In this document: positions 11,574-31,700 of the stretch, one piece after another
Numbering within the stretch: the first letter of the stretch is position 1
Layout: the number at the start of each line of letters is the position of its first letter
Assembly (NCBI RefSeq): GCF_932526225.1
Contig: NC_064034.1
Span: forward strand, 13,280,887-13,344,886
DNA length: 64,000 nt
DNA from: Nematostella vectensis
Lineage: Eukaryota > Cnidaria > Anthozoa > Actiniaria > Edwardsiidae
Direction of reading: 5' to 3'
Translations under genes and position numbers: made by a program
Notes under the pieces: model-generated
What the model was told of the DNA's origin: nothing
The model's input: only the letters and a program-made list of their open reading frames with translations
The model's database searches: none

Positions 11574-13866
11574 TCAACTTGATTGCGCTTTGTTGCTCGC
11601 AATAATCTTTTCCCAATCCGGAAAATAGTTTTGCCTCATATCCTGTGCATGCGCTATTAGGTTAGAAAGCTGATCTTGAATGAGTTTTGCTTGCGGGCTC
11701 TTCGGGCACTCCCAAATGAAACAGGACACGAAAGCAAACACGACAGCGTCCAACAGGCACGGCCTGTTAAAAAGAGGGAAACAGTTACTAAATTCGGTCG
11801 TACCAAACTACCTTAAGTCAAATAGCAAAATATATGCCATACCATGTTCGTTACAACATACTAATTTTAATTGCTTAGACGCCGCCCAAAGAAAAGTCGC
11901 ACATTGTACTATAAAAATAGTTAATACACAACGCTAAAAAAACGCGCGTCTTCCTGCGAATTTAGAAGGCCTAGCGTCAATTTTTAATATATCGATTAAC
12001 GCAGCCATTAAACCTGAAAAAAGTAACTCCACGCTAAAAGTGTCGCTTGTCGATCACAAAAGTGAAATAATAAGCGCCGCGGTGTCTAAACCTGTTTACG
12101 GGTATCACGAAACGATTAGCCAGGGAAGTGACAGCAGTTGTTCACTGCAGAATCAACCTAATGTATCGCGGAATTTTCCCCAGTTGGGTAAAAACATATC
12201 GGTTTAGTGCAGTAGCTCTGCTTTAGGCAGGTTTGTTTTTCCTTTGAAGACATTTTTAAAAGAAGTGATTAAATTTTCTAAGGCTTGAAGTCTTATACCT
12301 TTCGCCAAACATATACTTTTGGTCGCCTAGCAACGCCGAAATCCCTTTTAGGTCTCGCTCCGCTATGGCGTAGATCTCTTCCTCTGTGTGTCGGCCCATC
12401 CCGTGAGCCTGCAGGTAACCTTGGCAAGCGGACTGCACCCGCCAAAAGACCACGTGACGTATGGGGCTTGGGAGGTGAGAGAAGGCCTCATCGCGTACCA
12501 CGTTAGCGTGGTCGGTACACCAAACGTAGTGCATCAATGTCCTGAGATACAAAACAAATACACAAGCACACAATAAAACCGTCCGGAATAAAACATGTCC
12601 GGCATAACATAGTGCAGACGAGATCAGTCCTACAGCAACAGCAACTTACGACGAAAATTATACGCCGCGCTTGGGCCAAACCGATTTGACGCCAAGTATT
12701 GCAAAGAACAGACACAGTTCAAGTCCCGCCTATCACGATTCCAACTCGGGGGTGGGGAGGGAGGAAAAAGTCGACGGAAGTGAGCGTCCTGTCTTTTCAA
12801 GGGCACAAAACGGATCTGTTCCGCTTTTTTGCTGGCTGTGAAGATCTACGACACCACGGTTGCTGGGAAAAAATCGCCGCGGCTGTTTCTGCTGGCAATA
12901 TTTCGTCACAAAAGTGGCTGTGCGGGGAATATTTTTTAGAGGCGCCTAGTTATTGAAAAAAAATTTGATCTTACCGGTTCTGCTGGCAATTTTTCGTGTG
13001 CTGGAATTTTTGTTGGGAGTGTTTTTTCCCAGATGGAGTGGCAATATCCGTGGTCACTACTACTAGACAAACCCAAGAAGTCCCATTTCAATGGTAACAA
13101 GTCAACGGAAATGTCAAAAAGTGAAATGGTCAAGTGATCGTTCGAGCAAGAGTTTGTTATTTGGCCTTTGGCGCTTGTACGGAACGTTTGGCTTTCATTC
13201 CATTATTTATGTGCCCAGCAACCCTTGAAAAAATGTGTACCTCTTGTTGGCTGGGAAAAAAAAATACCTAATCTCTTGCTGTTTTGGGAGGAGGGAGGGG
13301 CTCGTTATGTGCACTTCGTCTTTTAGGGTGTAAAATTCGATCAACTGCTATCACTTTTGATGATCACGGATGCGTGACGTCATCGATAACATCACGCCAG
13401 CGATGTAGAAGTAATAAAGCTTTATTTGAAATTGTAGACGCTATTGAGTAGAAAACTCAAGTTGTTTGAAGCTGGCGTGTTTTACTTGTACAATTTTAGT
13501 TGCAAAAAATTGTCATATAATGTGTCATTACCCTCACCAGTATGTATTCTCCTCCAGTGTGACCATAACCGCTCGTGCCACAGCCTTCTGCTCGACGGTC
13601 AGATGTTCGTCTACGTCGACAAAGAACTCCTTGTTTAGGAAATCCACACAGAAATTCGAATCTGCGATAGACTTTCCCTGGTATTCAATCCACGGCAGTT
13701 TGCCTTTGCTGGAGGGATTCCATCCGTAAACTGTCTTGTAAGGAATCTTTGTCATTCGCAGAAACGTTTCTAGCTTGAGACAAAATGGAGAAGGGTTGAT
13801 TGAACGCGAAGTTGGCGCCATTACGTAGAGAGTAACAAGGGCATTTTTGGTTGTCTTTTCCGCCAT
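11574..13866 (-). CDS. FAXC: FAXC-like (failed axon connections homolog) protein, 253 aa
   Basis: GST/metaxin-fold protein of the FAXC family, whose Drosophila member is named for an axon-development phenotype; biochemical activity is not established. Three exons: 13866-13538, 12541-12299 and 11763-11574, with GT-AG junctions, summing to 762 nt with ATG and TGA. The N-terminal thioredoxin-like part contains SPFCLKLETFLRM, KGKLPWIEYQGK and DSNFCVDFLNKEF. Exon 2 carries NVVRDEAFSHLPS and HTEEEIYAIAERDLKGISAL, a helical GST-C-like region. Exon 3 has PCLLDAVVFAFVSC and ends QNYFPDWEKIIAS, matching the family's closing motif around FPEW. The junctions read YW-TLMHYVW and FGE-RPCLLDAV. The start is the first ATG of the open frame; 5' UTR exons are unknown. 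The gene lies in the same orientation as its E2F and FDX2 neighbours, with no evidence of a functional link. Confidence 0.87.
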
Positions 13867-15013
13867 CGCCTTTGAGTTTTAGCTGATTAGGTTGAGTGAG
13901 TTTTTGCTTAAGCTGTTTTTCACTACAGTCTAAGGACATTGCTCGTTGACCCGTTTAGTGTTAATGTTCGCGTTCATTCATTCGAAAAGAACATGCTTAA
14001 AGGCATAAAGGCCTGGCTAAACTAGGAGACATGTAGCGCCCTGCGACATGTAGCGTGCGACATGTGTCCAGCATTTTAGCGCGCGCCAAATCTTGTAGAA
14101 GGGAAAAGGAAATATTTTTCCGATAGTTGAGAAACATTTTGGTGAAGCGCTCTAAAAACTTTGTCGCGCACTACATGTTTTTGGTAGTGGCTTATAAACT
14201 AGGAAACATCCAGGAGACATGTCGCTAGCTACTTGTTGATATTGATTTAGCACCCCCTGTCTTTTAAGCGGCCACATTTCAGTCTCAATAACAGTGTTAT
14301 ATACCTTTATAAAATAAAAATTTTTTGCAAGAAATGGTGATGATTGATGATACAACAACAAAAAAACTATCATTTAAATATCTTGCTCTAAGACTTTTCT
14401 TGTAAATGCTTATCCAACGGATAAATCCAGAACAAATCCTATACAACAGATAACTTTTGTCCGTGCATAACCTTATCCTTTCAGGAAGATCAAGGCGAAA
14501 GATCAGATTTAATTTGCGTTTATTATTCATTGGTATTAAGGCCAGTACAGAGTCCCCCAAATATTGCTTTTCACAACGATACTTGAATAAATAATAAAAC
14601 AATTTTGATACATTTGTTTGGCTTTTTTAAAATCCTGAATGCAGCTTTCAGTAGCGGAAAATGATTCCCCTTAGAAGTAAGTATAACTAGAAAAACTACA
14701 GAAAAGCGGTAGAATAACTAGGTGGTCTGCGCAGGCTTGGTGGGACGAGGAAAATAAATTAACACAGCATACCATTCCAACCTTGTACTGAAATTTTAGA
14801 AGAAATAGGAGCTCAAATCCTGCCATATGTTACACATTGTTGCCTGCTTCAATAACTCCTGAACACGTCCTGGCTTTATCATAAATGTTTGTTGGTATCT
14901 GGCACACCACATGTGTAACTATTGCAGTTGACAGCTCTGCTCCTAGACGTGTTAGATGTATGTAGACTGAGTTGATCTGAGTTAATAACTGGGCTTTTTG
15001 TCCAACTGTGCTC
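13867..15013. other. Intergenic region between FAXC-like and FDX2 genes
   Basis: AT-rich, with no exon recognised. It must contain the FAXC-like promoter (minus strand, from about 13867 up) and the FDX2 3' UTR (below 15014). A short repeated motif, ACATGTAGCG/ACATGTAGCGTGCG, occurs near 14030-14065. Confidence 0.5.
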
Positions 15014-22312
<7,299 letters not shown>

Positions 22313-22732
22313 CTCGGTGACATAACTTATTGGCTTACATGTGTGTAGACACTTTTCTTGATTGTTTCGGGTTGACGCGGGCCTTCACTCATTTATCCAG
22401 CGGAAAGCCTACACAGGTAACCCAGCAAAGTTTATATCAGAAAGGAGCACAGGGTTTATACTGATAACCAAATGGTTATACGTCGATCGCATGCCTCGAA
22501 TTTGATCTTTTATGTACGACCTTTAACTTTTGATCTTATTGGAGTAACGTTTACCTGGTTGGTTTAGGACAGATTTTTATTGAAGCCATACGTGGGTACC
22601 CCTGTGGTACAGGCATGTCATACTTATTTTACCGCTGACTAAAAAATCACGGGCGGATATGTTTTTTGAAGAGATCAGTAGAAAACACATGGAAAAGTAT
22701 TGATAACTAGTTGAGTCTAAACCGACTCGAAA
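22313..22732. promoter_or_regulatory. Probable bidirectional promoter of FDX2 and SREK1
   Basis: The FDX2 start codon (minus, 22312) and the SREK1 start codon (plus, 22733) lie 420 bp apart and head to head, so both promoters and 5' UTRs must share this interval unless upstream non-coding exons exist. No TATA box is clearly placed. This is inferred from geometry alone. Confidence 0.55.
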
Positions 22733-25700
22733 ATGACTGTTGGGCTAGATGCATTAAATACTAAACTTATTCAGGTATCGAACGTTGCTCACAATGCAAC
22801 TTTGGAGCAACTCAAGGTGTTGTTTAGTTTCATCGGAGAAGTTGAAGATCTAAAGTTATTCCCAGAGTGAGTATTGTCGAATGTTACCTTTTAGTTGTAG
22901 TTACTTAAACTTATCCTAGTTTATTATTTGTATTGAGTATCGCTTTATTCGATGTTTTCTTAGATCTCCTGCTATCACAGTCCAATCCAAAGTATGCTTT
23001 GTGAAGTTTGTGGACCCGTCAAGTGTGCCGATAGCACTTCACCTGACAAACACAGTGTTCATTGATAAGTCTCTTATCGTGGTCCCGGTCTCAGATGGTA
23101 AGTGGGGTGGGGAGGAGGGCTGCAATCTTCATCAATTTAGAAAATAGGTTGTCACATTTCATAGTACACTGTCGTATGCTTGAAGCTAATCTTGGGAATA
23201 CCCTGCCATATAATTTTGTTTTGTTGCATTAATGCCTTGTTCTTTGAAATTTGATGTGTATGGTTCCTTTTTGGAAAAATTGTGACAGGGATTCTGAAGT
23301 TGCTCTGATCAAATTTTGGAATTCCCAAGTCACAGCCATGCCAACAACAGTCATGGTTTTCATTTCATCCTTTTCACGATTCATGATAGAACAAAATAAG
23401 GCTGTTCATGGATCAAGAGAATTACCCCAGTCATGCCAAACTAATGTTAAAAGGCCAATGAGGTAAAGAGGGAATTTCAGTAAACTAATTCTTTGTAGGC
23501 TTTTAACATGCAGTGATGATAAACACTTTTAATTTAAAAATTAGTAAACTTTGAGAGAACACTTCAGTAGCCTCATAACTAGGATTTCAGAAGCTCCAAT
23601 GGACCAATGCTTTCTGCTGAAAAAGGTGAATGTATCCTGAAGAGTTTCCATCTTGAATGAAATAAAATCTGCAAGTGAGGGTGTAACAATGGTACAGTAG
23701 ATGATTTGAAGCATGAGTTATGGAACAGTACAGTAATCCACTAGAACTTTAAAGCGGTACAAAAGGCAAGCAAGGCAAATATGCGTTCAAATTACCCTAA
23801 ATTACAAATTACATTTATGAGGCCGCTTTTGCATAAAAATGATCGAAACTTTCACAACAAACACATACATTATCTGTAATAAAAGGTGTTTACTTCAAAA
23901 TTCGGTTGTTTTTTGTACAATAAAGCTCTACAAAATCAAATCTACCGAGTGAAAAAACTACAACATAAGACAACGAGGAGCCCTATCCTCGGGGGGCCCA
24001 TAAGATAAATAAGGGGCCACAGGGGGCCCAAAACAAATAATATTATAACATCTCCCTTCTCAACAAAGTGTTAGGTTAAGTGTTCAATAAATGTTCTTAA
24101 CAATGTTCAATAAGTCTTTGTGGTTTTTTGATAACCCTGCCAGATGCTGTGCTCATCGGTGTCGTCTCGTGTTGCCTCTCAGAAGACTTTGGTGGTGTAG
24201 GCGATGCTGTCACATTATTGCTTAACTGTGTGGGGTTGTTGGTACTTTCTGGTGGTAGTTGAGGAATGGCTGGTATAACAAAAGGACTTGTGCTCATCGA
24301 TTGATCATTAGGTGTTGAAATGATTTGTCGTCGATTTCTCCTGAAGACACGCCCACACTCATCTCCTAATAAGTACGATCGGGGCAATACTTCTGCTTTC
24401 TTCCACTCAGCCTCCCGGTTTGGACGGATACGCACCTTATCTCCAACTTGTAAAGGAGGGAGATCATGACTATGACTATCATAATACTTTTTTGAAACAC
24501 TCTGACGATGTTTCAATGTCTTCACAACTTGATTTGGGTCAACAGGCTGAGGCAGTAGCAAACGTCGATGAGTCGGTAGTTGGGTACGTGTTCTCCTACT
24601 CATTAGCAGCTGAGCTGGAGACACACCTAAGTCATCAAAGGGTGTATTCCTGTATTTGAGTAATCCTTCAAAAGGATCTTTGTTGTCAGCAGCCGCTTTC
24701 TTTAAAATCCGTTTTGCGGTCTGAACTGCTTTTTGGCAGCTCCATTTGATTGTGGATACTCTGGAGAGCTTGTGGTGTGACGGAAACCCCACTCATCTGC
24801 AAACTTTTTGAACTCATGTGAACTATTAAAAAGGTTTCTAGTGTTACTGTACTGGGAGCCATTGTCGCTCAGAACTTCCACCGGGATCCCAAACCTTGCA
24901 AAAATCTTCTTTAAGTTATTGATAACACAATTAGCAGTGGTTTGGCGTAACAACTCAATCTCAAAGTACTTTGAATACAAATCGGTAACAAGCAAATAGG
25001 AATGTCCGGCATATTCAAAGATGTCAGTACTGATCACTTGCCAAGGCAATCCAGGAACCTCACGTGGTAGTAGGGTCTCTCTTGGCTGTTGGTTTCGGAA
25101 GGCATTACATATGGAGCAGGAACTAATCTTGTCTTTGATCTGTGCAGTCATTGAGGGCCAGAAAACATATTCTCTTGCAAAACTGAGACTTTTGTTCTCA
25201 CCCATGTGTGCGCCATGAATTTCTTCTAGCACCTCTGCCCTCAACGATCTCGGGACAATGATTCTGTCTGCTTTGAATAACAAACCATCTTCTACGCTAA
25301 GTTCCTCTCTAAAACTCCAGTATTCTCTCGCTAGCTCATCAAGTTGATGTTTTTCTGCTGGCCAACCTTTAACGACATATTCCATGACCACTTGAGAGGT
25401 AACATCGCAGTTTGATGCTTCCTTGAATTTTTGCAAAGTGCTTGAATCTACACCAAGACTGTCAATTAAGTTGATTCCAATCATCTCTTCTGGTTCACTA
25501 ACTGGTTTAGTGTCACTAACTGGGGCTCTGCTTAAGCAATCTGAGATGAATTGTTTCTTTCCTGGCACATAACGAACATCAAGGTCATACTTTGTCAGCT
25601 TTAACAACATCCTCTGCAATCTCGGTGGTGCTTCATTCAAGGGCTTTTTGAAGATGGCTTCTAGTGGTTTGTGGTCGGTTTCAACTACAACACGACGTCC

Positions 25701-28700
25701 ATAAACATAAGTATGGAACTTTTCAGTTCCCCAGACAATTGCCAGAAGCTCTCGCTCGATGTTGGCATACCTTGTCTCAGCAGGTGATAGTGTTTTTAAG
25801 CCAAATGCTACAGGCCTTTCGTCCTGCAGAATCACAGCACCTAATCCCGTGCCACTTGCATCAACATTAAGCACTGTCTCTTTGGTGTTGTCAAAATAGG
25901 CTAAAACTGGCGCTGAGGTAATGACTGCTTTGAGCTTGTCAAATGCATGCTGTTGAGGTGTCTCCCATACGAATGCGGTATCATTCCTTGTTAGCTGCGA
26001 GATAGGGCCCTGGAGATCAGCTTTATGTTCAATATATTTGTCCAGATAGTTTACAGTTCCTAGGAAACGTAGTATGCCATCTTTATCGGTCGGGGCAGGC
26101 ATCTCGTTGATAGCTCTTACCTTTTCAGGATCAGGCTTTAAACCGTCTGCAGTAAATAGGTGTCCAACGTAGCTGACTTCAGGAACTCGAAGTTTGGCTT
26201 TACGTGGATTGAACTTTAGACCTATCTCACGGCTCCTCTTCAATACTGCAATCATCTTGTCATCTAGCTCACATTGATTTCCACCATGTATCAAAAAGTC
26301 GTCAACGATTATTTCTACTGGTACTCCTGCGAAGAGTCGGTCCATCTCTCGTTGGTAAATCTCGGGCGCGGAACTTATGCCGAATGGGAGCCGCAGGAAT
26401 CTGTATCGACCCCAGGGGGTATTGAAAGTCAGGAGCTTCGAGCTTTCTTCGTCTACTGGTAGTTGCCAAAAACCGCTGCATGCATCCAACGTTGAGAATA
26501 TTTCAGCACCGGTGAGTTTGTTGGCAACCTGTTCCACTGTGGCCATCGGATAATGGGGTCTCTTGAGGGCTCTATTGAGGTCACGTGGGTCTATACATAT
26601 TCTGATGTTGTCTTTGGTTGGTGGGCTTTTCTTTTCTTTGCCTTTTCGTTTATCGATTACTAACATCGAAGAGACCCAAGGGGTATGTTCTTCTTCTTTA
26701 ACAATGATCCCATCTTCTTCCATCTCTCTCAGCTTCTGTTGAGTTGGGTCTAACATGGATACTGGGATCTTTCTGGGTGCGTGTATAACTGGAGTTACTG
26801 CAGAGTCTACCTCTAGGTGTACTTTGTTGGGTAACATTCCTGGTTTGTTACTGAAGCAATCAAGGTAATCTTTCAGAACAGGGTCACTTGTGAGGGTTGT
26901 GGTACTTTTGCTTTGTTCTCTGGACAAGTCGATGTTTGATGTTTGTGCTGATGGTGAATCTAGCAATGTGAGATCCATGAACTGTAGGACTTCAAGATCA
27001 AGGCAAGCCTCACAACTTAGTAGTGGGGTGAACTCTCCATCAACTACAAGATATAACAGATCTATCTTTCGATCTTTGTACTGTGTTGGAAGGCGGACAC
27101 ATCCTTTAGGGTAGATGGGCTTAGTCGCAAGCCAGCCCTTCAAAGGCTGGTGTAAACGTTTCAACGGCTTGTTGGTTATGCTCTTGTACAAGTTGTAGGG
27201 GATGACAGTAGCCTCCGCACCCGTGTCTGCTTTCAGTTTGACCTCTTTTCCTGCTATCATGACTTTTATCAGGCTCTTTTTGGGTTGCTGGTTCTGTAGC
27301 ACGCTTCCGACTTCAATGGATCCAAAGTATGTGTGGGTTTCGTTGCTGTCACTTGAGTCATACTCCTGTTCCACCACATGCACTTCTGGATCTTTTTTCT
27401 GTTTGTTTTTACACATCTTTGCAAAATGGCCTGTTTTGCTACAAATCTTGCAATTACTTTTAAAAGCTGGGCATCGTGTTGGGTGTGCAAATGAATGGCG
27501 ATATCCACAGAACTTACAAGACGGCTGTTCTTTCTTAACTTGGACTGGTTGCACAGACACTGTTTTACTTGGGACTACTGTCTGTGGAACAAACTTATAC
27601 TTCTGCAGCTCAGTCGCCTCATAAGTTCTGCAGTAATCATGCGCGGTTTGTAGGGTAAGGTCTGGCTTTTTCAACAACTCCCCTCGCAATTCATCGCTGG
27701 TTACTCCCCCCACAATACGGTCTCGTATCAATGAATCTCTAAGTGCTCCAAAGTCACAGTTTAATGAAAGCCGTTTTAGCTCACTAACAAAGTTGTCAAT
27801 TCGTTCACCCTCCTTTTGGTTTCTAAGATTGAAGAGCAGTCGCTCATAAATGACATTCTTAGCTCCTCGACAAAGTTCATGGAACTTTCGGCACACATCA
27901 CCATAAGATTCATTACTCTCGCCTGCAGTATACACAAAGTGGCTATACTCTTCAATTGCACTCGGTCCAGCACAGTTAAGTAACAAATTAACTTTTAACT
28001 TATCTCCCTTGTCGTCCTTTCCTTTTGCAACCAAGTAAATTTCGAACTGCATTAGGAACTTTCTCCAATTTTCTGATGCATTCGCATCCAACACCAAAGG
28101 TCCCGGAGCTCGATGATACATTTCCCCACTTTCGGCCATCGTTTCCTTGTTTTGTCGACTTTTCTTTAACAATTAATATTCTCCAGTGGTTAACCACTTC
28201 TGACACCATGTAATAAAAGGTGTTTACTTCAAAATTCGGTTGTTTTTTGTACAATAAAGCTCTACAAAATCAAATCTACCGAGTGAAAAAACTACAACAT
28301 AAGACAACGAGGAGCCCTATCCTCGGGGGGCCCATAAGATAAATAAGGGGCCACAGGGGGCCCAAAACAAATAATATTATAACATTATTCAACTTCATTA
28401 CAAAATTGTCATTTTAGTCATATCTAAAAGAAATTTGAGGAATATAGCTAATTAACTGGGCTGTCAATTAAGTTGAAAGTGGCTTTTTTCGCTCTAGAGC
28501 GAACAAGTTTCAATGTAACCCAATATTAATTCAGTATATAATACATAAGGGTAAAATAAAAATTTTCATCAGAGTGCACCAAAAAAAATTGAAATGCGAG
28601 AAATTAGCTGTGATAAATCGAAATTCAAGTTTTGCTTGAGATGATTCCGCATTGAAATATAAATGGCATACACTGATGAAAAGTTTCTAAATTGTGTCTA

Positions 28701-31700
28701 GTTTTTGATTGCCAAGTTTTAGTTCAATCGAATAAATCCTGATACAGATAGAGCGTATTTTGTGAGTCCATGTATCTTTGTCTCGAGTTGAATCCAGGCA
28801 ATTAAGCACATTTCTTCGTCACATTCCTCGGGAACTTACTAAAACGCTCGTGGTATTTACATCTTGTCAAACCTGAGCCTGCTGTATTGAAAACAGCGGA
28901 AAAACATTCAAAATGCACGCTTTATAAGGCTAAAATGACCATATCTGAAGCTCTATCTTTCCCGCGAAACCAATCACATGCCGTTCTGGAGACGCCTCAA
29001 AGCAACTGTCACAGAGAACAATAGAGTCCAGCGCTCTAGTCATGACCCGGGGAGCTTCATCCTCTTGCAGATTTGTTCAAATGCAGTTTCTGCTAGCATA
29101 ATGGAAACAAAATTTGTTGTCTATATTCAACATATTCAAATTTAATTTATACTCCCCATATAGTAAAGTTCCTGAGAGAACAGGGAAGAATCGTGAAGAT
29201 CGAACGCACTGTTGTTTGGCGTGGCGTGTGGCACAGCACTAATATGTGAAATCCGAGAGCTTCTGATGACAAAACTTCAATCCTTTCCTGGGAATCGAGA
29301 CTTTGGAAGGGGATTTGGTCAATATGTGTCAAACTAGCTGCATGGGTCCACTTTGATGGCCATTGTTATCAAAGCTTGAGCATAAAGTATTGGAGCGAAA
29401 CTTTCTTTCGCAATGCAACTTTGATTTAGAATATTTCGAAAACAAAAAGCACTAAGATGCTCAAATTTTCAGGACTTCATATTAATCTTATTTGCAATTG
29501 ACTGTTAAAATTAAGGCAAGTTGTCTTTCCTTTCGTACCGCCTTTTATTAATGCACAGTAAATTTTGTTATTTGATTACAGAACCAGTTTCGGAGGAAGA
29601 GAAAGCTCTTCAACTGGTGGCAGCTAGTAGTGCCCTTGCCCTGGGTATGGGAGATGGCGGAGGTATACTTCCCACACCAGCCTTGATTCCACAGGTATTG
29701 CATTCTTCTAAAGCCTTATTGTCACCTGTTTACTTCCGGTCAATTATGTATTTATCTTCATTGCCCTGGGTATGGGAGATGGCGGAGGTATACTTCCTAC
29801 ACCAGCCTTGATTCCACAGGTATTGCATTCTTCTAAAGCCTCATTGTCACCTGTTTACTTCCGGTCAATTATGTATTTATCTTCATTGCCCTGGGTATGG
29901 GAGATGGCGGAGGTATACTTCCCACACCAGCCTTGATTCCACAGGTATTGCATTCTTCTAAAGCCTCATTGTCACCTGTTTACTTCCGGTCAATTATGTA
30001 TTTATCTTCATTGCCCTGGGTATGGGAGATGGCGGAGGTATACTTCCCACACCAGCCTTGATTCCACAGGTATTGCATTCTTCTAAAGCCTTATTGTCAC
30101 CTGTTTACTTCCGGTCAATTATGTATTTATCTTCATTGCCCTGGGTATGGGAGATGGCGGAGGTATACTTCCTACACCAGCCTTGATTCCACAGGTATTG
30201 CATTCTTCTAAAGCCTCATTGTCACCTGTTTACTTCCGGTCAATTATGTATTTATCTTCATTGCCCTGGGTATGGGAGATGGCGGAGGTATACTTCCCAC
30301 ACCAGCCTTGATTCCACAGGTATTGCATTCTTCTAAAGCCTCATTGTCACCTGTTTACTTCCGGTCAATTATGTATTTATCTTCATTGCCCTGGGTATGG
30401 GGGATGGCGGAGGTATACTTCCTATGCCAGCCTCGATTCCACAGGTATTGCATTCTCCTAAAGCCGCACTGTCACCTGTTTACTTCCGGTCAATTATGTA
30501 TCAATCTTTTTTGTTTTTTAATGGAAAATTCCAAATATATTTCCAAATGGTGAAAGCAGTGTGCCTATTGATTGGTTATATAGAAAGGATGGCCTGTTAA
30601 ATAGTGGAGATTCTAATAGATTCTTTTGTCTCTTAACCGTTGAGGTTTTTGTTGGCCTTTTGGAAGTGAACTGGTGACAATGTGGCTTTAAAGGGGCAAT
30701 TATGGTGTCTACTGTATCTTTACCATTGCTGAAAAGTTCTTTGCCAAGTGTTACAGCCCTAAGCAAGATAAAAAAATGTCTCCTTTTTTATAGCACCTGT
30801 TTATAGACCTCTTGTAGAGTACCATAAATGATCATTTATTAAATTTCGACGGTCTGAGGGGGGTGTTCAATAGATAGGAGTGGTTTATTAGAAAGGGGCG
30901 TTCTTTATGAAAATATAACAAATGCAAGTGCAATGGGGTTCTAGTCTCAGTCAGGATCACGTTAAACTATGGCCACCATGGCAAGCATTTCTTGACATTT
31001 AGCAAGTCTCACCAAGTAGAAGCCAAACTCAGATTGATTAAATTTGATTATTGATATTTCCGAAATTCCTATGCGGTTTGTTTTTATGCTGGGGGGGAGG
31101 GTAAGGGGGGTGTAAAATAGGGGGTGTTTATTATAGAGTGGGCTTCATAACAAACTTGTAAGCTTAGGGGCATTCATTAGAAAGCATGCATTTATTAGAT
31201 CATTTAGGATAGTGATAATACTACATGATCAATGCCACCAAAAATAATGGAAACATTTAACTGCTACACCTGTGTTACTGAATGGTGATAGATTTGCATA
31301 GACACAGTGATATCAATATATGGTGTTTTTGCTATCTCTCTGTTTCAGCTTATGTCATCCAGTGGCAATACAATAGCAGTTCCATCATCGGTCCCTCCCC
31401 CACCTCCCCTTACTAACGTTGATGCCAACAAAGTTGAGGAAATTCGGCGGACAGTCTTTGTCAACAATCTTGACCCAGAGATAACTGCAGAAATGCTCTT
31501 GTCTTTCTTCTCTTCCTGTGGAGACATCAAGTATATAAGGATGGGCGGGGACGACGGCAAACCTACTCGGTGAGTTCTCTTTAAAAATGTGTTTGTAGGT
31601 AGGGTTTGGTATGTTTACCCAATTGCTCAAGGTATAAACCAACATGTTAATACCAAGAATACCTTACCAATTAACTCTGTGAGCACGATAGCCAAATTTG

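Larger units (their letters stand above)
23875..28384 (-). mobile_element. Ty3/Gypsy LTR retrotransposon, nearly intact, in SREK1 intron 2
   Basis: The 4510-bp element is antisense to SREK1. Two 176-bp LTRs (23875-24050 and 28209-28384) appear identical by eye and begin TG and end CA. The flanks TTATC and TTATT look like a 5-bp target duplication with one change. Next to the element's 5' LTR, a primer-binding site TGGTGTCAGAAGTGG matches the 3' end of tRNA-Leu. A purine tract, GAGAAGGGAGA, lies by the 3' LTR. Identical LTRs imply a recent insertion. Confidence 0.97.

Noticed and set aside
12256-12573. 105-codon minus ORF as a complete protein
   Set aside because: It is FAXC-like exon 2 with intron sequence at both ends. 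The real junctions are 12541 and 12299.
27202-27624. 140-codon plus-strand ORF
   Set aside because: Antisense shadow of the Gypsy Gag-Pol frame.
29521-29811. Exon 3 extended into the 125-bp array as a separate 96-codon protein
   Set aside because: It is exon 3 read through its donor, and the true frame continues at 31349 in phase.
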